Shown here: positions 9,294 through 19,082 of the stretch, piece by piece
Position numbering within the stretch: position 1 is the stretch's first letter
Layout: each line of letters opens with the position of its first letter
From: Paenibacillus terrae
GTDB lineage: Bacteria > Bacillota > Bacilli > Paenibacillales > Paenibacillaceae
Length of the DNA: 64,000 bases
Assembly (NCBI RefSeq): GCF_000943545.1
Contig: NZ_JTHP01000001.1
Coordinates: 124,001-188,000, forward strand
Reading direction: 5' to 3'
The notes under the pieces: generated by a model
What the model was told of the DNA's origin: nothing
Seen by the model: the letters and a program-made list of their open reading frames with translations, nothing else
Databases searched by the model: none
Made by a program: the position numbers and the translations under genes

Positions 9294-10217
9294 ATGGACA
9301 AAGGAAAAGCGTTGCATGGGCGGTTTCGGGCGCCATCGGATCGGATTTTTGATGCGTGCAATATTGTATTTATGCTATGTCTGATGGTGTTCACGCTGTA
9401 TCCATTTTTGAATACGCTGGCGGTTTCGCTGAATGAAGCGAATGATTCGATTCGGGGTGGTATTTATTTGTGGCCGCGTGAATTTACGTGGAGTAATTAC
9501 GAATTTGTATTCAAGGAAGCGACGATTTTTCATGCCACGTTGATTTCTGTGCTGCGTACAGTGGCGGGTACGGTGACCTCGGTGTTCTGTTGTGCGATGG
9601 TGGCGTATACGATCAGCCGGCCGGAGTATGTGCTGCGCAAATTTGTCTCGATTGCTTTTATTTTGACGATGTATTTTAACGGTGGATTGATTCCAAACTT
9701 TCTCCTGATTCGTGAGCTGGGGATGCTTGGAAGCTTCTGGGTGTATATCGTGCCTGGGCTGATCGGGGTGTTCAATGTGATTGTGATTCGCTCCTTTATT
9801 GAAGGCTTACCGGAAGGGATTTTGGAGTCGGCGCGTATAGATGGGGCGGGGGAGTTTGCGACTTTTATGCGTATCGTTTTGCCGCTGTGTGTCCCGGTGC
9901 TGGCAACGGTGTCGCTGTTCACGGCGGTGGCGCAATGGAACTCCTGGTTCGATGTGTTTTTGTACAATTCGTCGTATGAGCAGTGGAGCACCCTCCAGTA
10001 TGAGCTGATGAAAATATTGCAAAATTCCAACACGTCCGTGAACGCTCAGGATTATGCCAGCCAATTCGCAGGCTCGGAAAATCTGGCGAAGTCGGTCACT
10101 CCTACTTCCATTCGTGCCACGATGACGATTGTGGCGTCTGTGCCTATTATTTTGGTTTACCCTTTTTTGCAAAAATATTTTGTGAAGGGTATGACTTTGG
10201 GTGGTGTCAAGGGATAA
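9294..10217 (+). CDS. Sugar ABC transporter permease (YtcP type)
   Basis: Second membrane subunit, 307 residues, about six TM helices; EAA-loop region ESARIDGAGEFATFMRIVLPL. It ends with KYFVKGMTLGGVKG, a common carboxy end in this permease class. RBS AAAGGAGAGGG. Pairs with the permease at 7694. The stop lies about 65 bases before the xylanase start. Confidence 0.92.
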   Translation: MDKGKALHGRFRAPSDRIFDACNIVFMLCLMVFTLYPFLNTLAVSLNEANDSIRGGIYLWPREFTWSNYEFVFKEATIFHATLISVLRTVAGTVTSVFCCAMVAYTISRPEYVLRKFVSIAFILTMYFNGGLIPNFLLIRELGMLGSFWVYIVPGLIGVFNVIVIRSFIEGLPEGILESARIDGAGEFATFMRIVLPLCVPVLATVSLFTAVAQWNSWFDVFLYNSSYEQWSTLQYELMKILQNSNTSVNAQDYASQFAGSENLAKSVTPTSIRATMTIVASVPIILVYPFLQKYFVKGMTLGGVKG

Positions 10218-10284
10218 GCAAGGACCAGAAATGTGTGAAACTCACTTTCTTATATTTAAAAATATGGGCACGGGAGGGATTGCG

Positions 10285-12417
10285 TTGAGGTCATTTTTAT
10301 ACAAATCTTTTGGTCTGGTGCTGGTTGGGGTGCTGTTATTGCCAGTGGGGTGGTGGGGCCCGTCTGTAGCGGAGGCGACCCCAACTGTGGAACATTCCCC
10401 GCCAGTTGCGGATACGGTTCTGGCGACTGGAAGTGTGAATAAGACCATCGGGACGTATGGATTTGAGCAAGGCAACGGTGAGGGCTGGAAGCCTCGAGGG
10501 ACTTATACCCAAATCGCGTCCGTCTCAGAAGCTGCATATGGCGGCGTACACAGCCTGAAGGTAACCGCTCGCACGGAGGTTTGGAACGGTGCGGAGCTGG
10601 ATGTGAAGCCGCTTTTGCAGCCGGATGTGGAATATGAAATTAGCGGATATGTGAAGCTGGACGGCAATGCTGCGAATCCAAGCGTGATAAAGTTGACGAT
10701 GGAGCAGCAGCAGACAGGCGGGGCTACAGCATGGAAGACAGTAGCACAGGCGGAGACATCAGATACATCGTGGGTCAAACTTCAAGGGACATATACGTTT
10801 ACCGGGGAGATGGATGCATTGAAGCTGTATGTGGAGAACTCGAATCCCGCGCAGGCCTATTATCTGGATGAGGTGGAAATCAAGCAGGTATCAGAAACGC
10901 CAACGGAGCCGACAAGTGGTATCGTATCCGGTTTCGAAGATGGTACGGCTCAAGGCTGGGTATCCCGTATGGGTACCGAGACGGTGCAGGTGTCGAATGT
11001 CGATGCACGAACCGGATCGTACAGTCTGTTGACGACAGGCAGACAACAAACATATGCCGGGCCAAAGCTGGACGTGACTGCTACGGTGCAAAAAGGCAGC
11101 CGTTACACGGTCAGCGCTTGGGTAAAGCTGGCACCGAGCGAGCAGCAGCCTGCCAAGGTGCGGCTCAGCGTACAGCGCGATCATCAAGGTGAAAGTACGT
11201 ATGAAACGGTGGTAGGCAAAACGGCGATCACGGCAGGGGGATGGACGCATTTGTCTGGAACGTATACTCTCGCGCATGAGGCAGATACCGTCTCTATGTA
11301 TTTTGAAACGGCAGAAGGGACGGCTTCCTTTTATGTGGATGATTTTGAGCTGTCGCTTGTTCCCCCGCTGGCGATTGAGAAGGACATTCCCTCTTTGCAT
11401 GGATTGTATCAGGGACAGTTCAGCCTCGGTACGGCTATTGAAGCTTTCCAGACAGAAGGGGCTTACGGGGAGCTGGTGCAGAAGCATTTTAACAGCGTCG
11501 TCGCCGGAAATGCGATGAAGCCGATCTCCTTGCAGCCGTCCGAAGGACAGTTCCATTGGGAGGAAGCGGACCGGATTGTGCAATTTGCACAGCAGCATGG
11601 GATTGCTATCCGTTTCCATACACTGGTGTGGCATAACCAGACCGGGGATTGGATGTTTAAGGATAAGAATGGACAGCCGATGACACCGACCGCGGAAAAT
11701 AAAAAGCTTTTGCTGGATCGGCTGGAGACGCATATTCGTGCTGTTGCAGCCCGTTATAAAAATGTAATCACCGACTGGGATGTGGTGAATGAAGTCATTG
11801 ATCCCGACCAGCCGGACGGTATGCGCCGTAGCAAGTGGTATCAGATTACCGGCACGGATTATATTGACAAAGCATTCCGTGTCACGAGGGAAGCGGCGGG
11901 TCCGAACGCCCGACTGTTCATTAACGATTACAACACGCATGAACCGAAGAAACGGGATTTCCTATACAATTTAGTGCGTGATTTGCTCGCTAAAGGTGTA
12001 CCGATCGATGGCGTAGGTCACCAATCACATATCCGACTGGAGTTTCCTGCTATTGGCGAGATTGAGCAGTCCATTGAAAAGTTTGCTTCGCTCGGCCTGG
12101 ATAATCAGATCACGGAGCTGGATATGGGCCTGTATTCTAATGATACAGATCGCTACGAAACGATCCCTGAAGCCATGCTGATCCGGCAGGCTTACCGCTA
12201 TCGGGCGTTGTTCGATATGTTTTCAAGGCAGCGGGAGCATATCAGTAATGTGACGATTTGGGGTACGGATGATGGAAATACGTGGCTCAGTATGTTCCCG
12301 ATTGCCCGGCTGGATAAGCCGCTGCTGTTCGACGAACGGTTAAAGGCCAAATATGCCTATTGGGCGCTTGTTGACCCGTCCAAAGTACCGCCGCTGCCAG
12401 CAGGGAGCAACGAATAG
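10285..12417 (+). CDS. Secreted endo-1,4-beta-xylanase, CBM22-CBM22-GH10
   Basis: Hydrolyses internal beta-1,4 bonds of (glucurono)xylan outside the cell. The likely start is TTG at 10285 with GGGAGG 8-9 bases upstream; the open frame extends back to 10201 inside the permease gene without a usable RBS. The 710-residue protein has a signal peptide ending near SVAEA, two CBM22-like beta-sandwich modules (about 50-205 and 210-360), then the GH10 barrel (about 365-705). The acid/base Glu is in DVVNEVID and the nucleophile in ITELDMG. No surface anchor domains are visible, so it is probably released. Confidence 0.9.
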   Translation: MRSFLYKSFGLVLVGVLLLPVGWWGPSVAEATPTVEHSPPVADTVLATGSVNKTIGTYGFEQGNGEGWKPRGTYTQIASVSEAAYGGVHSLKVTARTEVWNGAELDVKPLLQPDVEYEISGYVKLDGNAANPSVIKLTMEQQQTGGATAWKTVAQAETSDTSWVKLQGTYTFTGEMDALKLYVENSNPAQAYYLDEVEIKQVSETPTEPTSGIVSGFEDGTAQGWVSRMGTETVQVSNVDARTGSYSLLTTGRQQTYAGPKLDVTATVQKGSRYTVSAWVKLAPSEQQPAKVRLSVQRDHQGESTYETVVGKTAITAGGWTHLSGTYTLAHEADTVSMYFETAEGTASFYVDDFELSLVPPLAIEKDIPSLHGLYQGQFSLGTAIEAFQTEGAYGELVQKHFNSVVAGNAMKPISLQPSEGQFHWEEADRIVQFAQQHGIAIRFHTLVWHNQTGDWMFKDKNGQPMTPTAENKKLLLDRLETHIRAVAARYKNVITDWDVVNEVIDPDQPDGMRRSKWYQITGTDYIDKAFRVTREAAGPNARLFINDYNTHEPKKRDFLYNLVRDLLAKGVPIDGVGHQSHIRLEFPAIGEIEQSIEKFASLGLDNQITELDMGLYSNDTDRYETIPEAMLIRQAYRYRALFDMFSRQREHISNVTIWGTDDGNTWLSMFPIARLDKPLLFDERLKAKYAYWALVDPSKVPPLPAGSNE

Positions 12418-12460
12418 CAACATAGGTATGGATTAGACGTGGAAACCATTTCTATACGCC

Positions 12461-12517
12461 AAAAGGCAGGCCGTCTCTGACATGTCACAAGGACACGCGA
12501 AGGACGATCTGCCTTTT
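12461..12517. terminator. Bidirectional terminator between xylanase and hxlB
   Basis: AAAAGGCAG and CTGCCTTTT flank a second inner pairing (CGTC/GACG). It lies between convergent genes and has A/T runs on both sides. Confidence 0.6.
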
Positions 12518-12630
12518 ACCGTAAAATAATACTATATACAGTGAACTAAAGATAAAACCAGTGGAACAGGAACGAAGCAAGCACCATCCGACCGCGTAGT
12601 GGCGCCTCATGCACATTTTTATATAGCGCT

Positions 12631-13188
12631 CTACTCCAGATTGGCGTGTTGACCAAACATAGATTCAGAAGTCAGCTTGCGTAGCTCCATCGTTTTGAGC
12701 ACCAATGCATCGCCATACAGCAGCAAGGTTTGCTCAAATAGTGAACCCATGGGCTGAATGGTTTGATAATCCTTGTTGGATGGGTCCTTAGGTGCGCCTG
12801 GAAGCTTGACGATAATATCAGCCAGCTTGCCAATGGTCGATCCAGGGGAAGTGGTCAGAAGTGCCAGAGAAGCCCCCAGCTTTTTCGCCTTTTCTGCCAT
12901 CGAGGTCAGACTTTTGGTTTCACCAGAGCCTGAACCGATAATCAGCAAGTCGCCTTCGCCCAAGCCGGGAGTTACCGTTTCCCCGACCACATAAGCCCGA
13001 ACACCCATATGCATAAGCCGCATCGCCAGCGAACGGATCATGAACCCGGAACGGCCTGCGCCTGCGACGAACACCTTATTCGCTGAGGCAATGGACTGGA
13101 TCAGTTGCTCTGATTCCTCATCACTGATTAGCTGTGGAACCCATTGCAGCTCCTTGAGCACCTCGGATAAATATTGAGAGGTTTCCAT
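12631..13188 (-). CDS. hxlB: 6-phospho-3-hexuloisomerase
   Basis: Isomerises D-arabino-3-hexulose-6-phosphate to fructose-6-phosphate, the second step of the ribulose monophosphate route that fixes formaldehyde. 185 residues, a single SIS domain: VFVAGAGRSGFMIRS near the N-terminus and IGSGSGET in the middle bind the sugar phosphate. It follows hxlA by 5 bases on the same strand. It ends SMFGQHANLE, typical of the family. Confidence 0.95.
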   Translation of the reverse strand: METSQYLSEVLKELQWVPQLISDEESEQLIQSIASANKVFVAGAGRSGFMIRSLAMRLMHMGVRAYVVGETVTPGLGEGDLLIIGSGSGETKSLTSMAEKAKKLGASLALLTTSPGSTIGKLADIIVKLPGAPKDPSNKDYQTIQPMGSLFEQTLLLYGDALVLKTMELRKLTSESMFGQHANLE

Positions 13189-13193
13189 TGGAA

Positions 13194-13829
13194 TTAACCT
13201 TGTTTAATGAGCTGTTGCATTTGGGAAGCAACAGCTTTTTTGTCGTCCTCGCCAGTGATCCCGCCGCCCACAATAACCAGATCCGGTTGAGCCTTAACTA
13301 CCTCAGCCAGTGTGCTCAGCTTAATGCCGCCAGCAACCGCTGTTTTGGAGTTTTTCACGACTTTTTTAACCGTTTGCAGTGCTTCGAACGGGCTTTGTCC
13401 TTCAGCTTGCAGATCGTAGCCTGTATGCACGCAGATGTAGTCTACGCCGAGAGCGTCGATTTCTTTCGCGCGTTGCTCCAGGTTTTTAACACCGATCATG
13501 TCCACCAGGATTTTTTTGCCGCCTTGTTTTTTCGCTTCTTCTACCGCACCTTTGATCGTTGCATCTTCAGCTACAGCCAGAATCGTAACGATATCTGCGC
13601 CAGCTTCGGAAGCTTTCATCACTTCGTAACCGCCTGCATCCATAACTTTCAGGTCAGCCAGCACTTTCAGATTCGGGAATGCTTCTTTCATTGCTTTTAC
13701 CGCATGAAGTCCTTCATTAATGACAATCGGCGTACCGATTTCTACGATATCAATATACGATTCTACTTCTTTTACCAATGCAATGCCTTGCGGGATATCT
13801 ACTAAGTCTAAAGCCAATTGAAGTTCCAT
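13194..13829 (-). CDS. hxlA: 3-hexulose-6-phosphate synthase
   Basis: Condenses formaldehyde with ribulose-5-phosphate. 211 residues, orotidine-decarboxylase-type barrel starting MELQLALDLVDIP; motif VLADLKVMDAGGYE carries the metal-binding acidic residues, and VGGGITGEDDK near the end binds phosphate. First gene of hxlAB. No hxlR-type regulator gene lies beside it, unlike in Bacillus subtilis. Confidence 0.95.
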   Translation of the reverse strand: MELQLALDLVDIPQGIALVKEVESYIDIVEIGTPIVINEGLHAVKAMKEAFPNLKVLADLKVMDAGGYEVMKASEAGADIVTILAVAEDATIKGAVEEAKKQGGKKILVDMIGVKNLEQRAKEIDALGVDYICVHTGYDLQAEGQSPFEALQTVKKVVKNSKTAVAGGIKLSTLAEVVKAQPDLVIVGGGITGEDDKKAVASQMQQLIKQG

Positions 13830-14136
13830 GTTATTAACTTCACTCCTTTAGTGAATTTGTATTGGATGAACAGGTACATGCTCTGTTGAGTGCTGTGAAT
13901 ACTTTGGTTTCATGCACAGGTTTGATTGTAAGCCCCCGGTATCCGATTGAAAAGTACGCACTATTTCGTAACGTAGTTACCCTGACGATACTATGACTTC
14001 TTTTTGACCTCCTTTGGAGGGCCTGATTCACATCTTTGTTATGGATTATTTCTATAGCATGATTCATTTATTCATCGGCTATAAACCATACACGACAATG
14101 TTAGGTTGCAAAAGAAACTGCATATCTATGATTGAA
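13830..14136. other. hxlAB upstream region with palindrome at 13968-13980
   Basis: No credible gene. It contains GTAAC-GTA-GTTAC, a 5-3-5 palindrome about 140 bases before hxlA, a candidate operator. The minus-strand frame at 13840-14067 has no recognisable protein and overlaps this leader. Confidence 0.4.
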
Positions 14137-14165
14137 TTGACTTCAAGTTAGCTTTTGTCTATATT
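14137..14165 (+). promoter_or_regulatory. Sigma-A promoter of the peptide-receptor operon
   Basis: TTGACT and TATATT separated by 17 bases, about 95 bases before the GTG start of the receptor. A clean match. Confidence 0.7.
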
Positions 14166-14261
14166 TGTAATATACTGGTATGCTAGAGGAATGACAACGC
14201 GGATGCTCCTGATGAGAATACATGGGTAAACGTCATTTTCAGGATAGGGAGGCGGGTTTTA

Positions 14262-15137
14262 GTGGAAGAGGTCCTGAATCAAAGGGAAGCTATTTATTTG
14301 TTGTCGGACAGCCACGAACTCGACAAGGCTTGTGAGTTGTTTAGAATCAGCTACACACATAACGATTGGGATGAAGCGAACAAGGTTGCAGACTATCTGC
14401 ATGCTTTGGCTGAAAGCCTGTATCACATCCAATTGAGAAATGCTGCGGATGGCAAGCACGAGACATTGAATACCAAACATCCATTGGTATTTTATTATGC
14501 ATACAGTTATTTGGCTAAATCTATTTATTTTCAGAATAAGGGTAAGTATCAAGAAGCCAGAGAATATATTATGAAGTATGGCGAAATGGGTTGGTTTATG
14601 GGGCTGGATGAGAGCGGCCATGAAGAAGTGGAAAGATTTCGTTTTCTCGCCAAAGCCAACCTGTACACGATTGAATTGCTTTCGGGAAAACGGGAGCTTC
14701 TGCCCGAATATGTTCAATTTCTTCACGCCAATGATGAGGAACTGCTTCCAGGATTGGTCGGTATTGCCGAAGCAGCTAATTTGAATAATTGGAATATTGA
14801 CGATCTGCTGAATGATTTTGCCCACGATATTAAGATATTTGAAGGTTATGAAGATAGAGGAAACCGCGTATATTATTTAAAGCTGGTTAACCAATTAGCC
14901 ATTTATTATTTCAAACAGGAGCAGTACACGGTTGCGTTAAATTATGTTCTTGCTTCTCTGCAATTCTCTCTTAGTGTAGAAGCAGATGCCGATTTCAGGA
15001 CACTGGTCGCTCTGTTTGAGGCTTATCGAGATTTGGCAACATCGTCACAACAAGAGCAATATCAAACCATTTTATTAAGGGGGCTTCATAATGAAAAAGG
15101 CTTTAATCTCGGTAACTATGGTCTTGGTGTTTCTTAG
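14262..15137 (+). CDS. RRNPP-like peptide receptor, arbitrium-like (AloR) type, lacking an HTH
   Basis: A 291-residue helical protein built of TPR-like hairpins (for example HPLVFYYAYSYLAKS and NRVYYLKLVNQLAIYYF). It resembles the intracellular receptors of the peptide communication systems reported in Paenibacillus polymyxa (Alo family). The GTG start has GGGAGGCG upstream and its own promoter. Relative to the related ORF at 23247 it lacks about 55 N-terminal residues, and no DNA-binding HTH is seen, so it may act by protein contact or be N-truncated. The last 47 bases overlap the pro-peptide ORF at 15091. Confidence 0.7.
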   Translation: MEEVLNQREAIYLLSDSHELDKACELFRISYTHNDWDEANKVADYLHALAESLYHIQLRNAADGKHETLNTKHPLVFYYAYSYLAKSIYFQNKGKYQEAREYIMKYGEMGWFMGLDESGHEEVERFRFLAKANLYTIELLSGKRELLPEYVQFLHANDEELLPGLVGIAEAANLNNWNIDDLLNDFAHDIKIFEGYEDRGNRVYYLKLVNQLAIYYFKQEQYTVALNYVLASLQFSLSVEADADFRTLVALFEAYRDLATSSQQEQYQTILLRGLHNEKGFNLGNYGLGVS

Positions 15138-15222
15138 TATTGTGATTCCGGCGGGAACTGTACTGGGTGAGCTAGACCCCGTGAATCCTGCCAATCATGG
15201 GGTGTTTTCTGTTACTGTTTAA
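15091..15222 (+). CDS. Pheromone pro-peptide (AloP/Phr-like)
   Basis: A 43-residue ORF overlapping the receptor 3' end in another frame. It begins MKKALISVTMVLVFLSIVIP, a Sec signal peptide, followed by AGTVLGELDPV and a short C-terminal export region NPANHGVFSVTV, from which a mature peptide would be cut. AAGGGGG lies 9 bases before the ATG. Overlap with a TPR receptor, small size and signal-plus-tail layout are the hallmarks of RRNPP pheromones. Processing sites are not deducible from sequence alone. Confidence 0.75.
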   Translation: MKKALISVTMVLVFLSIVIPAGTVLGELDPVNPANHGVFSVTV

Positions 15223-15263
15223 ACTTGATTGGATTGATAAGTCCCGGCAGGGATTTTGTAAAT

Positions 15264-15317
15264 AAAGGGAGCGTACTTTAACGCATGTGAAATGATGCGA
15301 TAAGTGGCTCCCTTTTT
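15264..15317. terminator. Terminator of the receptor/pheromone operon
   Basis: AAAGGGAGC pairs with GCTCCCTTT, followed by T residues; A-rich on the other side, so it may also serve the chemoreceptor gene on the minus strand. Confidence 0.7.
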
Positions 15318-15356
15318 CATGTCAGGATTTTGCAAACTCCTCATGTGTAAACTATG

Positions 15357-16193
15357 TTATTTTACGATATAGGAAGTCAAGTTCTTCGCCAGATGCTGCA
15401 TCGTTTCACTCGCTTGTTGCATACGCTCCATTATTTCGGTAAAAGAGTTTACGAGAGTCGCTTGCTCCTGCGAAGAAGCAACAATTTGCTCAATTTCCTC
15501 TTCCATCTGACGAACGGAGTTTTGTACATCCTTGAGAGCCGCTTCAATGTCAACCGTCGCTTTTTTGGATTCTACCGAGAGCTTGCGCACTTCTTGAGCG
15601 ACGATACCAAAGCCTGCTCCTGCTTCTCCGACACGTGCCGCTTCAATGGCAGCATTTAATCCAAGCAGGTTGGTTTGGTCGGAGATTTCTTTGATGAATA
15701 CAGCGACCTGATTGATTTTACCCGAGTTTTGTACGGCAATTTGGGTGTTCTTCAAAATCTGCTCACTGGTAGCCTGTAGCTCCTCGGAATGCGCTGCTAC
15801 ATGCTGCACCATGTCAATGAGATGCTCGGTGATGGAAAGGTTCTCAGTGACGATTTGATCCAGTTGATTTTTGTTAGTTAAATTATAGGAAGCAGCAAAT
15901 GCTGCAACGACCTCGCCATTTTCGTCAAACACAGGAATACTGACCATATCAAGAGGATACCCCAGCAGTTCAGCAGGAACGTGGGTCAGGCTGGGCTCGC
16001 GCCCATTTTTAAGCATGGAAAAATTTTGGTAGCCCTCGAGCAGCTCTGAGCCAGTTTCAAAGCCGAGCTCCATCCCCTCCGACTCGCTATAAGCCAGAAC
16101 ATGAGTACGGTCTAAGAGGCAAAGGGTTACCTTCTCACGCATAATCTGTTGTATGTAGGGAATGGCTGCTATTAATGCATCTACTGTATTCAA
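15357..16193 (-). CDS. Soluble methyl-accepting chemotaxis-type signal protein
   Basis: 278 residues with no TM helix. The N-terminal half (about 1-110) looks like a PAS/heme-type sensory domain; the C-terminal half is a coiled-coil MCP signalling domain with hairpin tip [38 protein letters not shown], interrupted here only for description. It should contact CheA/CheW in the cytoplasm. TTG start at 16193 with GGTAGG about 9 bases upstream. The signalling domain is shorter than in full transmembrane receptors. Confidence 0.85.
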   Translation of the reverse strand: MNTVDALIAAIPYIQQIMREKVTLCLLDRTHVLAYSESEGMELGFETGSELLEGYQNFSMLKNGREPSLTHVPAELLGYPLDMVSIPVFDENGEVVAAFAASYNLTNKNQLDQIVTENLSITEHLIDMVQHVAAHSEELQATSEQILKNTQIAVQNSGKINQVAVFIKEISDQTNLLGLNAAIEAARVGEAGAGFGIVAQEVRKLSVESKKATVDIEAALKDVQNSVRQMEEEIEQIVASSQEQATLVNSFTEIMERMQQASETMQHLAKNLTSYIVK

Positions 16194-16312
16194 ATAGATT
16201 ACCTACCTTTCTTTACTAAATATATTTTTTATAGCTTTGTATTAATTATCGGTCTTTAGAGTGAAAAAAGTAATAAAAGTATTGAAAATTTTAACGAGTA
16301 TGAGAGTTTCAG

Positions 16313-16358
16313 AAAAAAGGCACACCGTTTCCAGCAAGGAAATAATGATGTGCCCTTT
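16313..16358 (-). terminator. Terminator of pepT
   Basis: On the minus strand AAAGGGCACA pairs with TGTGCCTTT and is followed by T residues, 37 bases after the pepT stop. Confidence 0.65.
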
Positions 16359-16394
16359 CGTTTTATGATGATGCAAAAGCTTCTTGTAATCGGT

Positions 16395-17630
16395 TCACTC
16401 GCCGCGCTGTTCGAATAATTGTACGATTTCGACAATGACCTTGGTTGCAAGCACCATGTTGTCCACAGACACATACTCGAATTTGCCGTGGTAATTCTCC
16501 CCACCTGTAAAAATATTCGGTGTAGGCAGTCCCATATAGGACAGCTGTGAACCATCTGTACCGCCGCGAATCGGCTTGATGATCGGATCAATTCCCAGCT
16601 TTGTCATCGCTTCATGGGCAACATCCACGATGTGCTTGACGGGCTCGATTTTCTCCTTCATGTTGTAATACTGATCTCTCAGCTCCAGAACGATACGGTT
16701 TTCTCCATATGCGGCTTGCAGCTCTTTCACCACGTTCGTTAAGTAAGCCTTCCGGTTTTCAAAGCTTTCACGATCAAAATCACGGATAATATAGTACAGT
16801 TTGGCTTGTTCTACCGTACCCTCAAATTCCAGCAAATGATAAAAGCCATCGTATCCATCTGTGTATTCCGGAGCTTCATTCGCAGGCAATCGTCCGTTCA
16901 GCTCCATGGCAATTTTGACGGCGTTAATCATTTTGTTTTTGGCTGTACCGGGATGGACATTGGCACCGTGAATGGTAATATGGGCGGCTGCGGCGTTGAA
17001 GCTTTCGTATTCCAGTTCTCCGAGCGGTCCACCATCCACTGTATAGGCATATTGGGCCCCAAAAGCAGCTACATCAAACCGTTCCGGTCCTCTTCCAATC
17101 TCCTCGTCCGGTGTAAAAGCGACGCGAATCTTGCCATGCGGGATTTCCGGGTGATCCAGCAGATAATGTATGGCTGTCATAATTTCTGCGATCCCGGCTT
17201 TGTTATCTGCACCAAGCAATGTAGTACCGTCCGTTGTGATCAGGGTATGACCTTTATATTGGGGCAGTTCGGGGAACTCGCGCGGTGAAAGGTTCACACC
17301 CAGCGATGCATTCAGCGTAATATCGCCCCCATCATAATTTTCCGTCAGTTGGGGCTTTACCCCTGCGCCTGTCATTTCGGTAGCGGTATCGAGATGGGCC
17401 AAAAAGCCGATAACCGGAACTTCTTTATCCGTATTGGAAGGAAGGGTTGCCATGACATAACCGTTGTCGTCCATCGTTACATCTGTCATGCCAATGGCTT
17501 TCAGTTCGTTGACCAGCAGGTTGCCCAGTGAGAGCTGTCCGGGCGTGGTTGGGCAAGTGTTGCTGCTTTCATCGGCTTGGGTATCTACCTGAACATAAGT
17601 GGTCAGGCGTTCAATTAGTTCCTGTTTCAT
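16395..17630 (-). CDS. pepT: Peptidase T (tripeptidase)
   Basis: Zinc M20 aminopeptidase that removes the N-terminal residue from tripeptides; cytoplasmic. 411 residues from [20 protein letters not shown]; a 13-residue longer start is ignored because GGAGG lies 8-9 bases before this ATG. Visible are the metal motifs GFLAHLDTA and [11 protein letters not shown], the catalytic [10 protein letters not shown], the VDGG segment and the [10 protein letters not shown] block near the C-terminus. Complete and of normal length. Confidence 0.96.
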   Translation of the reverse strand: MKQELIERLTTYVQVDTQADESSNTCPTTPGQLSLGNLLVNELKAIGMTDVTMDDNGYVMATLPSNTDKEVPVIGFLAHLDTATEMTGAGVKPQLTENYDGGDITLNASLGVNLSPREFPELPQYKGHTLITTDGTTLLGADNKAGIAEIMTAIHYLLDHPEIPHGKIRVAFTPDEEIGRGPERFDVAAFGAQYAYTVDGGPLGELEYESFNAAAAHITIHGANVHPGTAKNKMINAVKIAMELNGRLPANEAPEYTDGYDGFYHLLEFEGTVEQAKLYYIIRDFDRESFENRKAYLTNVVKELQAAYGENRIVLELRDQYYNMKEKIEPVKHIVDVAHEAMTKLGIDPIIKPIRGGTDGSQLSYMGLPTPNIFTGGENYHGKFEYVSVDNMVLATKVIVEIVQLFEQRGE

Positions 17631-17681
17631 ACGTATATCCTCCTTGGTGTCATTTCTGATATGAACCATATTTTATCATGA

Positions 17682-18872
<1,191 letters not shown>

Positions 18873-18904
18873 AATGTGCTCTATTGTGTATTTCATGATC
18901 TTCA

Positions 18905-18932
18905 CAGCTCCGGATGCCGGGGCTGTTTTTTT
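18905..18932 (+). terminator. Rho-independent terminator after the LacI gene
   Basis: CAGCTCCGG-atg-CCGGGGCTG (one G-U) followed by seven T. Confidence 0.85.
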
Positions 18933-18956
18933 GTATGGACAGATGAAAAAACGGAA

Positions 18957-18985
18957 TTGACAAATGCTTTGTAAATGCTTACATT
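18957..18985 (+). promoter_or_regulatory. Promoter of the GH2 gene with overlapping LacI-type operator
   Basis: TTGACA, 17-base spacer, TACATT. The palindrome TGTAA-atgc-TTACA (18970-18983) covers the spacer end and most of the -10, ideal for repression. It also fits a cre site with one mismatch. The adjacent LacI protein is the first candidate binder. Confidence 0.7.
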
Positions 18986-19082
18986 AAAAATATATTTATT
19001 TTACCAAGTTTTACTCGTTATTTTTACTTAAATATTTTACTATGGTATCAGATTGAAAAATAAAAGGTTGAGGTGACTGCTC

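Noticed and set aside
13840-14067. 75-residue minus-strand frame before hxlA
   Set aside because: Overlaps the hxlAB leader and palindrome; no RBS, no recognisable protein.
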